Under the pieces are notes generated by a model that saw nothing but the letters and a program-made list of their open reading frames with translations, searched no databases and was not told the origin of the DNA. Positions 20,139 to 28,545 of a stretch of DNA of 52,913 bases are shown piece by piece. The position numbers and the translations under genes were made by a program. The first letter of the stretch is position 1; each line of letters opens with the position of its first letter. The stretch covers positions 1-52,913 of the forward strand of contig VGTW01000005.1 in NCBI GenBank assembly GCA_016874555.1. The letters run 5' to 3'. This DNA is from Gammaproteobacteria bacterium. Lineage in GTDB: Bacteria > Pseudomonadota > Gammaproteobacteria > Steroidobacterales > Steroidobacteraceae.

Positions 20139-20188
20139 ATTTCTCCCTCATTATATTCGGAGCGTTCCCGACGGGACAGTTTCGCAAG

Positions 20189-21136
20189 ATGCTGGCTATG
20201 ACGATTGGTTCGGTGAGTCTGCGGCAGGCCCCACTCGCGGTTTTGGCGATTTGTTGGCTGGTGATGGCACCGCTGCTGCAGGCTACCCCCGCTAGCGCGA
20301 ACGATCCGCTCGAGACGCGTCTGCGCAGAATGACGCGGGGTTTTCAGGGCACGGTCATGCTCCATGCCCGCAATCTCGATTCGGGTCGCGAAGTAAGCAT
20401 TGATGCCGACCGACCGGTTCGCACCGCAAGCACCATCAAACTGCCGATCGCCTGTGCTCTCGCTGCCGAGGTAGCAGCTGGTCGTGCGAGTTGGGATGAG
20501 CCGCTCGTCGTAGATCACACCGCGAAGGTTTCGGGCTCTGGTGTACTTGCGGAATATGCCGATGGCGAGGTGGTCAGTCTGCGCACCGCACGTAACCTCA
20601 TGATCGTGGTCAGTGACAACACCGCGACTAACTTGATCATTACTCGTATCCGCGCTGACACAGTTAATGAATTCATGGCCGAGCTAGGTTTTACGGCCAC
20701 TCGCTCGATGCGCAAGATTCGCGGCGATGGTGCGCGTCTCAAACCCGCTGAAGGCTGGAGTCGCGAAGGCGAAAAAGAAGAAAACAAACGCTTCGGAATC
20801 GGCCGCTCGACACCGCGCGAGATGACACGGCTGCTCGAGTTGCTCGAACAGGGCGAGATAGTCGATGCGGCAAGTTCAAAAGAATTGCTGGAAGTACTAG
20901 AGCGGCAGCAGTATAAGGATGGCATCGGTCGTAAGACTGGCGATCTGCGCGTAGCCAGTAAGTCCGGCAGCCTCGATGCCCTGCGCAGTGATGTTGGCAT
21001 AGTCCATACCAAGCACGGCCGTATCGCGATTGCCATCACGGTCGATGACATGCCGCAGATCGATTATTCGCCCGACAACGTCGGCAACAAGCTGATCGCC
21101 GATTTGTCGGCGGTCCTGGTCGAGGAGCTCAAATAG
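20189..21136 (+). CDS. Class A beta-lactamase-like serine hydrolase
   Basis: Signal-like N-terminus; S-x-x-K in [11 protein letters not shown] in [14 protein letters not shown] fits the ExxxN omega-loop spacing, KSG in ASKSGSLD. Confidence 0.85.
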   Translation: MLAMTIGSVSLRQAPLAVLAICWLVMAPLLQATPASANDPLETRLRRMTRGFQGTVMLHARNLDSGREVSIDADRPVRTASTIKLPIACALAAEVAAGRASWDEPLVVDHTAKVSGSGVLAEYADGEVVSLRTARNLMIVVSDNTATNLIITRIRADTVNEFMAELGFTATRSMRKIRGDGARLKPAEGWSREGEKEENKRFGIGRSTPREMTRLLELLEQGEIVDAASSKELLEVLERQQYKDGIGRKTGDLRVASKSGSLDALRSDVGIVHTKHGRIAIAITVDDMPQIDYSPDNVGNKLIADLSAVLVEELK

Positions 21137-21782
21137 AGCGAGTCGCGCGTTGCGATACGGCGATGCCCCACTGTCCAGCCCAGTAGAGCAGCATCAGCAA
21201 CAACTGGAACGCGGGCACCGGGGCAATGAAACGGTTATGGGCGACCAGCGTGTCGCTGAGACCGAAGCTGCTGGCCCCCAAAGCCGCCGACCAAGCGAGC
21301 GGACGTGCGACACTCTCGTCTGCCACCAGCGCCCATGCGCGCCACATCATCGCGCAAATTACCACCAGATAACCGAGCACCGGCAAAGTCATGGCGCCGA
21401 GATACGGCTGTAGCCAAAGAAAAGTACCGAAGCAAAAGCCGATCACTGGAATCGCCGCGATTATTGCCAGCCGACGCGAGTACCGCAGGAAGGCTGCGAG
21501 ATAGCCAAGATGTGCAGCGATAAAAGCGCTGAGCCCAGCGAGAAAAAACTCCGGCGAAGACTCTAGACAAATATCTCCGATCGCCGAGAGAGTTAACCCA
21601 AGCGCAACGAGGCGTGCTTCGCGCTCCCGCCAAGGCGCGAGCCAGAGCGCCATCAGCATGACGGGGATACCCTTGAGCGCCGAGCGTAGCACCGGCGCAT
21701 CTGCATCCGCTTGCAAGCAGAGCAGATACGCGATGGCGGTGACGATACCGCAGCACAACAGCAGTCGCGCGCGCAAACTCAA
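21129..21782 (-). CDS. Lysoplasmalogenase (YhhN/TMEM86 family)
   Basis: Polytopic; ALGLTLSAIGDICLE, FLAGLSAFIAAHLGYLAAF, SDTLVAHNRF; TTG start overlapping the S8 peptidase stop (TTGA). Confidence 0.8.
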   Translation of the reverse strand: MSLRARLLLCCGIVTAIAYLLCLQADADAPVLRSALKGIPVMLMALWLAPWREREARLVALGLTLSAIGDICLESSPEFFLAGLSAFIAAHLGYLAAFLRYSRRLAIIAAIPVIGFCFGTFLWLQPYLGAMTLPVLGYLVVICAMMWRAWALVADESVARPLAWSAALGASSFGLSDTLVAHNRFIAPVPAFQLLLMLLYWAGQWGIAVSQRATRSI

Positions 21783-23995
21783 GCCTCGGGTGCCTGCCGT
21801 CGAATCAGCGGTCTCTCTAGTATTTGTCTTTTTTTCCAGAGCGTAAGGCCGGCAAGCAGCAATAGCCACCAGAGGTCGATGCTGCCGCCGCCGCCGCTGC
21901 GGGGCGCATTGATGGTCAGGGTGAGGCTTTGCGGCGCGCTCGTGAATGTTCCATCGGTTGCGGTCACCGTGAGCGTGTAATTGCCGGCCACGGAGCTCTG
22001 CCATGAAAACTCGCCGGTGGTGGCGTTGAAAGTGGAATTGAGTGGCGCCCCGGTAAGTGCATAGGTCAGGGTGTCGCCGTCGGGATCAGTCGCCGACGAC
22101 TTGAAGCTAACAGCGCTGCCTGCCGTAGCCGTGATCGGTGTGAGCAACGCGAGCACAGGCGTACCGTTCGATCGCACGTCGACGGCGCTGCTGGTCGCTG
22201 CGATGCCATCGGCATCGGTCGCCGTAAAGCGAAAACTCATGCGTGCTCCATTCGGCGTCACAAACGTTGCTTGCGGTGTGCTGCCGTTCGTAAGTGCGAC
22301 AGCTGGTCCGCTTGCCTGCTGCCAGCGGTACGTCAGGTTGGTGTTACCTGCAGGTTTCGGTGTCGCCGTGCCACTCAGCGTCACGGTAGTGCCGTTCTCG
22401 ACGACCGCTGCATTCGCTTGTGCCGTGACGGTCGGGGTCAAACTTGCGAGTCGTTGCAGCGCACGAGTCGCATCGAGCATGCCCGCACCGCAGGGGTTGT
22501 CGGCTTTACCGACACAGAAAGTACTCGCTGGAAATTCACGGGCTGTAGTGGTCAACAAATTTTTGACGGTATCGACCAATAAAGAGGGCATAGCCGAAAT
22601 CAGCAATGCTGCAGCGCCTGCCACATGGGGAGCCGCCATACTGGTGCCGGTTTTGCCTGCATAGGTTTCACCGGCAGGAGTTGTGGTGCCAGTGTTCGTC
22701 GTGGAAGCGACAAATCGCCATACCGTTCCTGCTGCACCCGTGCTGCCCTGCGGCAGGCAGTTAAGCGCGCTCGTCGCACATGATCCACCGCCCGGCGCGC
22801 TCAAAGTCGTACCTGATCCATAGCTCGCATAGTTGGCTTTGTCACCCTCCAGCGTGTGCGCTGTCACTGCGATGACGCCCGAACAGTTTGCGGGTGAGCT
22901 GATGACCGAACGGCTCTCGTTACCTGCTGCGGCCACCACCACCGCACCTGCGGTGCGTGCGGCGTTGATGGCGTTTTGTCTGCTCGCTGGGCAACTTGCG
23001 CTCGTGGCTCCGAGACTGAGGTTTATCACTCGAGCTGGATTGGAGTTATTTGGTATACCGAGATCGGGCCAGCTACCGCTGGCGGGTTGTGCTCCGGCTG
23101 CCCAGCGAATTGCATCCGTGATGTCGGAGCTGTAACCGAAGCATTTGCCGAGCGCGCGGATGGCAAGCGCTTTGGCTTCGTAGGCAATGCCGGAAACTCC
23201 CGCGTTATTGTCAGTTACAGCCGCTACGGTCCCGGCAACGTGTGTGCCATGCCAAGAACTGTTCGTACGCCGACAGGCACTTACGCCGCTGCTGAAGAGC
23301 GCAAGTTTCAGATCTTCCTCATTTATCCAGTCACCGGGATCCGAAGGATCGGTGTCTCGTGCATCGCCGTCGTTAGCTACTAAAAATTTGCCGTCACTGT
23401 CGGCGGAAACGAAATCGTGTCCACGGATGATATTAGCATCAAGATCGGTGTGGGTTGTGATACCTGTGTCAATGACGGCAATGACTACGTCTTTACCGCG
23501 CGCGATATCCCAGGCTTCTGGTAGATTAGCGCCTCCTAAATTTCCAGGACCTGGTGTTTTGAGGTGCCAAAGAATATTTCGAGTATCAACGAACAACGGA
23601 TCGCTTGGAGCGAGCAGCGGGAACATATATTCGTCGATTTCGATACTGGCTACGGCCGGGTCGAGCCGCAATCTTTGAGCAACACGCTCGGCAGCGGTAC
23701 GCTCGAGTGGCTCTACCAACCTCAGAACATGCGAGAGGTCGGCGGTGGGTCGACGATATCCGACAGCCACGCCACCGCGGACGCTCAAAGTTTGGAGCCG
23801 TAATGTCGAGGGGCGATTCAGACGCCCCGCCGCGAGATCATCGCGAAAGCGGACGACGAGTTGCGTGATCGGTAGCTCCGGCGCACGTTGTGGTTCGGCG
23901 ACTTCGAGCAGAGTCGCTGCGTCGATTTTTACTGGCAAAGCCGCTAGTAGTCCTGCAACCAGCAAGATCCTCGGGAGCGCGCTGGCGATATGCAT
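21779..23995 (-). CDS. S8 (subtilisin) serine protease with Ig/cadherin-like repeats and C-terminal GlyGly-CTERM-type anchor
   Basis: Asp VIAVIDTGI, His HGTHVAGTVAA, Ser GTSMAAPHVAGAAALL; C-terminus SGGGGSIDLWWLLLLAGLTLWKKRQ. Confidence 0.93.
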   Translation of the reverse strand: MHIASALPRILLVAGLLAALPVKIDAATLLEVAEPQRAPELPITQLVVRFRDDLAAGRLNRPSTLRLQTLSVRGGVAVGYRRPTADLSHVLRLVEPLERTAAERVAQRLRLDPAVASIEIDEYMFPLLAPSDPLFVDTRNILWHLKTPGPGNLGGANLPEAWDIARGKDVVIAVIDTGITTHTDLDANIIRGHDFVSADSDGKFLVANDGDARDTDPSDPGDWINEEDLKLALFSSGVSACRRTNSSWHGTHVAGTVAAVTDNNAGVSGIAYEAKALAIRALGKCFGYSSDITDAIRWAAGAQPASGSWPDLGIPNNSNPARVINLSLGATSASCPASRQNAINAARTAGAVVVAAAGNESRSVISSPANCSGVIAVTAHTLEGDKANYASYGSGTTLSAPGGGSCATSALNCLPQGSTGAAGTVWRFVASTTNTGTTTPAGETYAGKTGTSMAAPHVAGAAALLISAMPSLLVDTVKNLLTTTAREFPASTFCVGKADNPCGAGMLDATRALQRLASLTPTVTAQANAAVVENGTTVTLSGTATPKPAGNTNLTYRWQQASGPAVALTNGSTPQATFVTPNGARMSFRFTATDADGIAATSSAVDVRSNGTPVLALLTPITATAGSAVSFKSSATDPDGDTLTYALTGAPLNSTFNATTGEFSWQSSVAGNYTLTVTATDGTFTSAPQSLTLTINAPRSGGGGSIDLWWLLLLAGLTLWKKRQILERPLIRRQAPEA

Positions 23996-23997
23996 GG

Positions 23998-25758
23998 TTA
24001 GAAGAGGCCCGGGATCTCGCGCTGCGCAGGCGTCGGTTGCTCGGGCAATGGCATGGGCTCGATGTCGAGCGTCACTTGATCACTGACCATGGTCGCTGGG
24101 CCGACTCCGGACGCTGTCGCTGCTTCAGCCGAGGTGACGGGAATGGCAGTGCAGGCTTTGCCCTGCAACCAATCGAGGGCCTGCCGCGTCGAGGCTTCGC
24201 TCGCGGTACCGAGCGGTCGCGTGAAGTCGTCATTAGCACGGCAGCTTGCCTTTACCGCTTCAGCGAGCCCGTTGAAATAGGCATCGGAGTTTGCCGAGTT
24301 ACGCGTGGTGAAAGCGACGACGCGCAGTCGATCGTCACAGGCTGCGTTGTCGCGGGCAATTTGACCCACCGGTTTGCCGAAGGTGTTACTGCCGATCAGT
24401 GCGAGCTTGTCATTGAAGAACGGAATGAAGCCATTGACTACGAGTTCGCTGGCCGAAGCCGAGGAACCTGTGGTGATAAAGGCAAGCTTGATGGGTGAAG
24501 CAGACTGAGTCTGTGGGGCAAAGCGCTTGATCGAGTCATTAGCCGATTTCGATGAACGGAACGTTAGCTGCGAGAAGACTTCGCTGGTTTGACGATTACC
24601 GCCGAGCAGATCGCCCATCAAATTACCGGTCGAGACCAACCCACCACCGTTGTAACGGAAGTCGATCATGATTTCTGTGATCCCCGCTTCACGAAACTTC
24701 TGGATTTCCTCGCGTAAGCGGTTATCAGCCGTACTGATGAACGTGCGCAGATTGATGTAACCGTAGCGTTTACCCGCATCTTCGATGATACGACCGCCAT
24801 AGCGACTCGATACTGGTTCAATTGAGTAGTCGGCCTTAGCGATCGTCACCTCGCGCGGGGTCGTTCCGCGAACGATCCTCAGCACACGAGTCGTGCCAAC
24901 GGTGCTAGGGCCTAGTGCATTCGAGATGCCCTGCGCACCCTCGGCGGCGAAGATATCGGATACCAGGCGCAGGTTCGTGCTCGAAGTACCGATGGCGGTC
25001 AACTCATCGCCACGATCGATGTTGGCTGTAAGCGCCGGTGCGCCCTCGAAGGCCTCGAGTATGAACACGCGCTGCGCTACCGAGTCATAGCCCAGACGAA
25101 TGCCAAACCCGGCCGTCGCGCCGGAATTGAAGAACGCATCTTCTTCGGACGCTGAGGTGATGTAGGTGAAGTTGCGGTCCTTGTTCTGCGCCCGTGCAGT
25201 CGCTGTCATAGCGCTAATTAGGGCATCGACCGAAGAATAGTTAGCGATGTTGATGTTAGTAGGTAGCGTTTCGGGGTAGAGATACCACTCGTTGAGCTGC
25301 GCCACAACAAAGTTTTGTCGGTCGGCGAGACTACAGGCTGCTACGGTGTTGTTAACTGGGGTGCCGGTGACAGTGTTGGATGCTGCACTGCTGCCGACAG
25401 AATTTCGCGCTGTGACTGCACAGGCGTAGCTTGTACCGTTGGCAAGGTTAGTCACGGTCAGCGGACTTGAGGAGCCGGTCGCTGTCCGCGTTACGCCGCC
25501 ACCGGTGCATGACACTGTGTAATCAATGATCGCCGAAGAACCGCTGTTACCCGGAGGCGTAAAGCTCACGGTCAACGTGCCGTTACCGCTGGCGACGGTG
25601 ATGCCCGTTGGCGAACCCGGAGCCGAGCTCCCGATACTTCCTCCCGCGCTGCCTCCGGTACCTCCTCCGTAGCCGCCACCGCCGCAGGCGGAAACCAGTA
25701 TCGACGCGATAAGTGCAAGCGCGAAACCGCATGAAATGCGCAATGTGGCGATCGGCAT
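23998..25758 (-). CDS. S41 family peptidase, lipoprotein, with fibronectin type III domain
   Basis: Lipobox ILVSACGGGG; FN3 SPTGITVASGNGTLTVSFTPP; S41 core MIDFRYNGGG and TTGSSASASELV. Confidence 0.88.
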   Translation of the reverse strand: MPIATLRISCGFALALIASILVSACGGGGYGGGTGGSAGGSIGSSAPGSPTGITVASGNGTLTVSFTPPGNSGSSAIIDYTVSCTGGGVTRTATGSSSPLTVTNLANGTSYACAVTARNSVGSSAASNTVTGTPVNNTVAACSLADRQNFVVAQLNEWYLYPETLPTNINIANYSSVDALISAMTATARAQNKDRNFTYITSASEEDAFFNSGATAGFGIRLGYDSVAQRVFILEAFEGAPALTANIDRGDELTAIGTSSTNLRLVSDIFAAEGAQGISNALGPSTVGTTRVLRIVRGTTPREVTIAKADYSIEPVSSRYGGRIIEDAGKRYGYINLRTFISTADNRLREEIQKFREAGITEIMIDFRYNGGGLVSTGNLMGDLLGGNRQTSEVFSQLTFRSSKSANDSIKRFAPQTQSASPIKLAFITTGSSASASELVVNGFIPFFNDKLALIGSNTFGKPVGQIARDNAACDDRLRVVAFTTRNSANSDAYFNGLAEAVKASCRANDDFTRPLGTASEASTRQALDWLQGKACTAIPVTSAEAATASGVGPATMVSDQVTLDIEPMPLPEQPTPAQREIPGLF

Positions 25759-25924
25759 GGGCTGGATATCCTTTTTTAGAGTGCGGGGTACGTGCCCGAA
25801 CTCGTTTGATTCTAGTGTATTTGGCGCAGCGGGTCAGAGCATTGCGAGCCGCATTGACTGCTCGTTGAGATAGCTTTTGGCACCCACAATCGCGGTCACC
25901 ATGAGGTGTCAACCCCTAAGCAGG

Positions 25925-26292
25925 ACAGCTCGCGGGATCTCGAGTCCCAAGGGGGCGTCCTCCGTCGAACGGATGGATGATGAGCGCTGAGAGACCGGCG
26001 CGCAGCGAGCCGTGCTCGATCTTACGGGCTTCTAGACGGGTAAAAGACATCGTCCTCCTGGTAAAAGTGATTCAATGCCTCGATCTCGCGCATCTCTTTG
26101 CGAGTTGGCCCATCGATGCTCAAACATTGTTCGATCCGCGACTCTTCGCCCCCAGTGGGTTCGAGCAGGTCGATTCAGAGTACGTCCGCGGGAACGGCAG
26201 TCGCGCCATTTACGGGTTCACCGTGCAAGCCGGCTGCGTCCGATCTGAAGTAGAGGGAATCACGCGCGCATGTCCGGAGTCGCGCGTAAGAG
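25925..26292 (-). pseudogene. Unidentified gene remnant downstream of dsbA
   Basis: RDSLYFRSDAAGLHGEPVNGATAVPADVL*IDLLEPTGG...REIEALNHFYQEDDVFYPSRSP with an internal stop. Confidence 0.3.
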
Positions 26293-26294
26293 GC

Positions 26295-26981
26295 TCAGCG
26301 AGTCTTCTCCGCCTTTGCCAAATCGTTGATCAGACCGAGCATTTGCGGAGCACCGCCCGCCATCCCGACGTCGGTTGAGAACTGGCCGTTCACTGCTATG
26401 AAGGGCGTACCCTCGGCGCGGTAGCGGCGCACGAGCTCATCCGCTTGTCGCAGCTTGGTGTTCACCCACATCGAGTTCCAGGCGTCGGTGAAGGCTTTTT
26501 CCTGAATACCTTGTTGCTTCGCCCACGCCACCATCAACGGCAGGGTCGACTCTTCGTCGCGCCCCAGCAAGCCATTACCACCACGGAAAATGGTGTCGAA
26601 TACTTTGGTGTGTAGGCGTTCGTCCTGCTTGAGTGCCTGCAGGGTATAGAAGAGACGCGCGTGCAACTTCGCGCCAGCGTTCCAGGTCACGGGAACGCGC
26701 ACGAACTCCACATTTGCCGGCTTGCTATTTTTCTTCCAGCTCTCGAGGAACGGGTCGAGCGAATAGCAAGCACCGCAGCCGTACCAGAAAATCTCTAGTA
26801 CCTCGATCTTCCCCGGAGCAACACCGGTAGGCAAAGAGGGACTGATACGGCGATAGTGACGGCCTTCTTGCCAACGAGCATCGGTGCCCGCAGCCTTTTG
26901 TGCATCCGCGGTCGGAACGATCACACCGACCAGCAGTGCTGCACTGAGGAGCGCGATGAAACTGCCTCGGACGAGATTCAT
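26295..26981 (-). CDS. dsbA: Thiol:disulfide interchange protein, DsbA family
   Basis: Signal peptide, IFWYGCGACYSLDPFLESW active site, EGTPFIAVNGQF. Confidence 0.92.
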   Translation of the reverse strand: MNLVRGSFIALLSAALLVGVIVPTADAQKAAGTDARWQEGRHYRRISPSLPTGVAPGKIEVLEIFWYGCGACYSLDPFLESWKKNSKPANVEFVRVPVTWNAGAKLHARLFYTLQALKQDERLHTKVFDTIFRGGNGLLGRDEESTLPLMVAWAKQQGIQEKAFTDAWNSMWVNTKLRQADELVRRYRAEGTPFIAVNGQFSTDVGMAGGAPQMLGLINDLAKAEKTR

Positions 26982-27631
26982 CAGCGCAGTCCTTGGATGT
27001 AGCTGGCAAGCGCTTTTTTATCGTCTTCCTTTAGACGCTTGGAGATCGACGCCATCATATGGCCATTTCGTGACTTGGTCGGCGTATTGGTTGCGATATC
27101 GATGTAACGCTGATCGGATGCGTACTCGATTAATTGCTTAACGGTGTAGGTCGAGTGCTGCGCACGCAGTGCAGGGTAGCCGGAGGCCGGATTACCAAGG
27201 CCAGCTGGACCGTGGCACGACGTACACGAGGGAATTCCGCGAGTGGGATCACCGCCGCGATAGAGTGCTTCGCCGGTCTTGTAGTTCGCCGCGTCAGCTT
27301 CGAGACCGCTTGGTGTCTGGGTAGAGAAATACGCCGCGAGATCGGCGATGTCCTCGTCCGTGAGCGCCATCGCGAGCGGGTACATCACCAAGTTGTTTCG
27401 GTGACCGGCTCGAAATAGCCGCAGCTGTTCTTCGGTGTAACGTGCGTTTTGTCCGGCGAGGTTTGGCCATTCGGGATTGACGCTGTTGCCGTTGATGCCG
27501 TGGCAGGCCGAGCAAACAGCCGCCTTGGTGGCACCCGCTTCGGCATTGCCCCTGGCTTGTGTGACGGGCATCAGCACGACGGCGAGAACAGTAGTGGCGA
27601 GGGCGGTGGCGAAGGTGTTAACGGTCAGCAT
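26981..27631 (-). CDS. Dihaem cytochrome c4
   Basis: Two haem motifs CSACHG and CTSCHG in duplicated domains; NPEWPNLAGQ. Confidence 0.93.
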   Translation of the reverse strand: MLTVNTFATALATTVLAVVLMPVTQARGNAEAGATKAAVCSACHGINGNSVNPEWPNLAGQNARYTEEQLRLFRAGHRNNLVMYPLAMALTDEDIADLAAYFSTQTPSGLEADAANYKTGEALYRGGDPTRGIPSCTSCHGPAGLGNPASGYPALRAQHSTYTVKQLIEYASDQRYIDIATNTPTKSRNGHMMASISKRLKEDDKKALASYIQGLR

Positions 27632-27713
27632 TTCTCAAGGTTCCGTACGTCTTTCACAGCTAGAAAGTTTACACTAGACACCCTTGGCCTTGGGGCCGCG
27701 GAGGCGTAACCGC

Positions 27714-28307
27714 GTGTCGCAATATCCGCGAGCAGCATTCCTTTTGAGTGTTGCCGCCCCGGTACAGTTCCCGGCCGACCTTGGCGCCGAGGTGGCCTTA
27801 GCCGGCCGTTCCAACGCCGGCAAGTCAAGCGCCATCAATGCCATCTCGGGGCGCAAGGCGCTTGCCCGTATCAGCAAGACCCCAGGGCAGACGCGGCTGC
27901 TCAATTACTTCGAACTCAAGCCCAACCATCGGATCGTCGATTTGCCGGGCTACGGCTATGCGGCTGTCGATCCCGAGGAACGCCGCAAGTGGGTACCCCT
28001 AATCGATGCGCTGCACTCGCGGACGAGCTTTCGCGGGGTGATGTTGGTGGTGGATATCCGTCGCGGGTTGCGGGATGAGGATCTGGCGCTCATCGACTGG
28101 GCCGAGCCGACGCATCGCGGCGTGCATGTGCTGCTCGCCAAGGCGGATAAGTTGAATCAGGCCAAGCGGGCGAAGGTCTTGCGGGAGGCGACGGCAACGC
28201 TGGGCGAGATCGCTACGGTGCAGCTATTTTCCGCCCACTCGGGGCTGGGAGTGGAGCCTGCTCGCGAGCGGCTGGCAGCGCTCTGGGCCACGGCACTTAA
28301 AGATTGA
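27714..28307 (+). CDS. engB: Ribosome biogenesis GTP-binding protein EngB/YsxC
   Basis: GRSNAGKSSAINAI, PGQTRLLNYF, DLPGYGYA; GTG start. Confidence 0.95.
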   Translation: MSQYPRAAFLLSVAAPVQFPADLGAEVALAGRSNAGKSSAINAISGRKALARISKTPGQTRLLNYFELKPNHRIVDLPGYGYAAVDPEERRKWVPLIDALHSRTSFRGVMLVVDIRRGLRDEDLALIDWAEPTHRGVHVLLAKADKLNQAKRAKVLREATATLGEIATVQLFSAHSGLGVEPARERLAALWATALKD

Positions 28308-28336
28308 CGCAAAAGCAACGCGCGGACGAACACCAT

Positions 28337-28370
28337 AAAAAACCCCCGGACACCTTGCGATGGCCGGGGG
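28337..28370 (-). terminator. Rho-independent terminator of the candidate sRNA
   Basis: CCCCCGGCCATCGCAAGGTGTCCGGGGGTTTTTT on the minus strand. Confidence 0.85.
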
Positions 28371-28447
28371 CAGACGAAGCCCGGCACAGGTCATGAGGCC
28401 GGGCGCCCGCTCAGGGAGGGAGGAGAAGCGGGGAACGCGCTGCGTTC
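28337..28447 (-). ncRNA. Candidate trans-acting sRNA at the Spot42/ErsA locus (polA-engB intergenic)
   Basis: Four consecutive hairpins: GAACGC-AGC-GCGTTC; CCCGCT-[TCTCCTCCCTCCCTG]-AGCGGG; GCCCGGC-N12-GCCGGGC; terminator CCCCCGGCCATC-GCAA-GGTGTCCGGGGG + T6; preceded by a sigmaE-like promoter. Confidence 0.7.
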
Positions 28448-28453
28448 GGAAAA

Positions 28454-28480
28454 TCAGACTCTCTAGCTCGGCAAAGGTTC
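28454..28480 (-). promoter_or_regulatory. Putative sigmaE (RpoE/AlgU)-type promoter of the candidate sRNA
   Basis: Minus strand GAACCT-N16-TCTGA, close to GAACTT-N16-TCTGA. Confidence 0.6.
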
Positions 28481-28545
28481 AGATTAAAATTCTATTCTAA
28501 TCAACGAGTTAGGACGCCGTATTTTACGCGTTAACAACATCCTCC

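Noticed and set aside
20041-20140. Peptide-like reading [22 protein letters not shown] across the tRNA region
   Set aside because: This is the well-known spurious translation of a tRNA gene; the sequence folds as tRNA-Arg(CCG)
20189-21136. Acquired beta-lactamase resistance gene as part of the mobile segment
   Set aside because: It lies outside the IS3-flanked interval, beyond the tRNA, with no mobile element next to it; more likely a chromosomal class A-like enzyme
25925-26292. Plus-strand ORF 25977..26378 as a real gene
   Set aside because: Composition is not coding-like, it overlaps the dsbA 3' end, and the minus strand carries a more protein-like remnant
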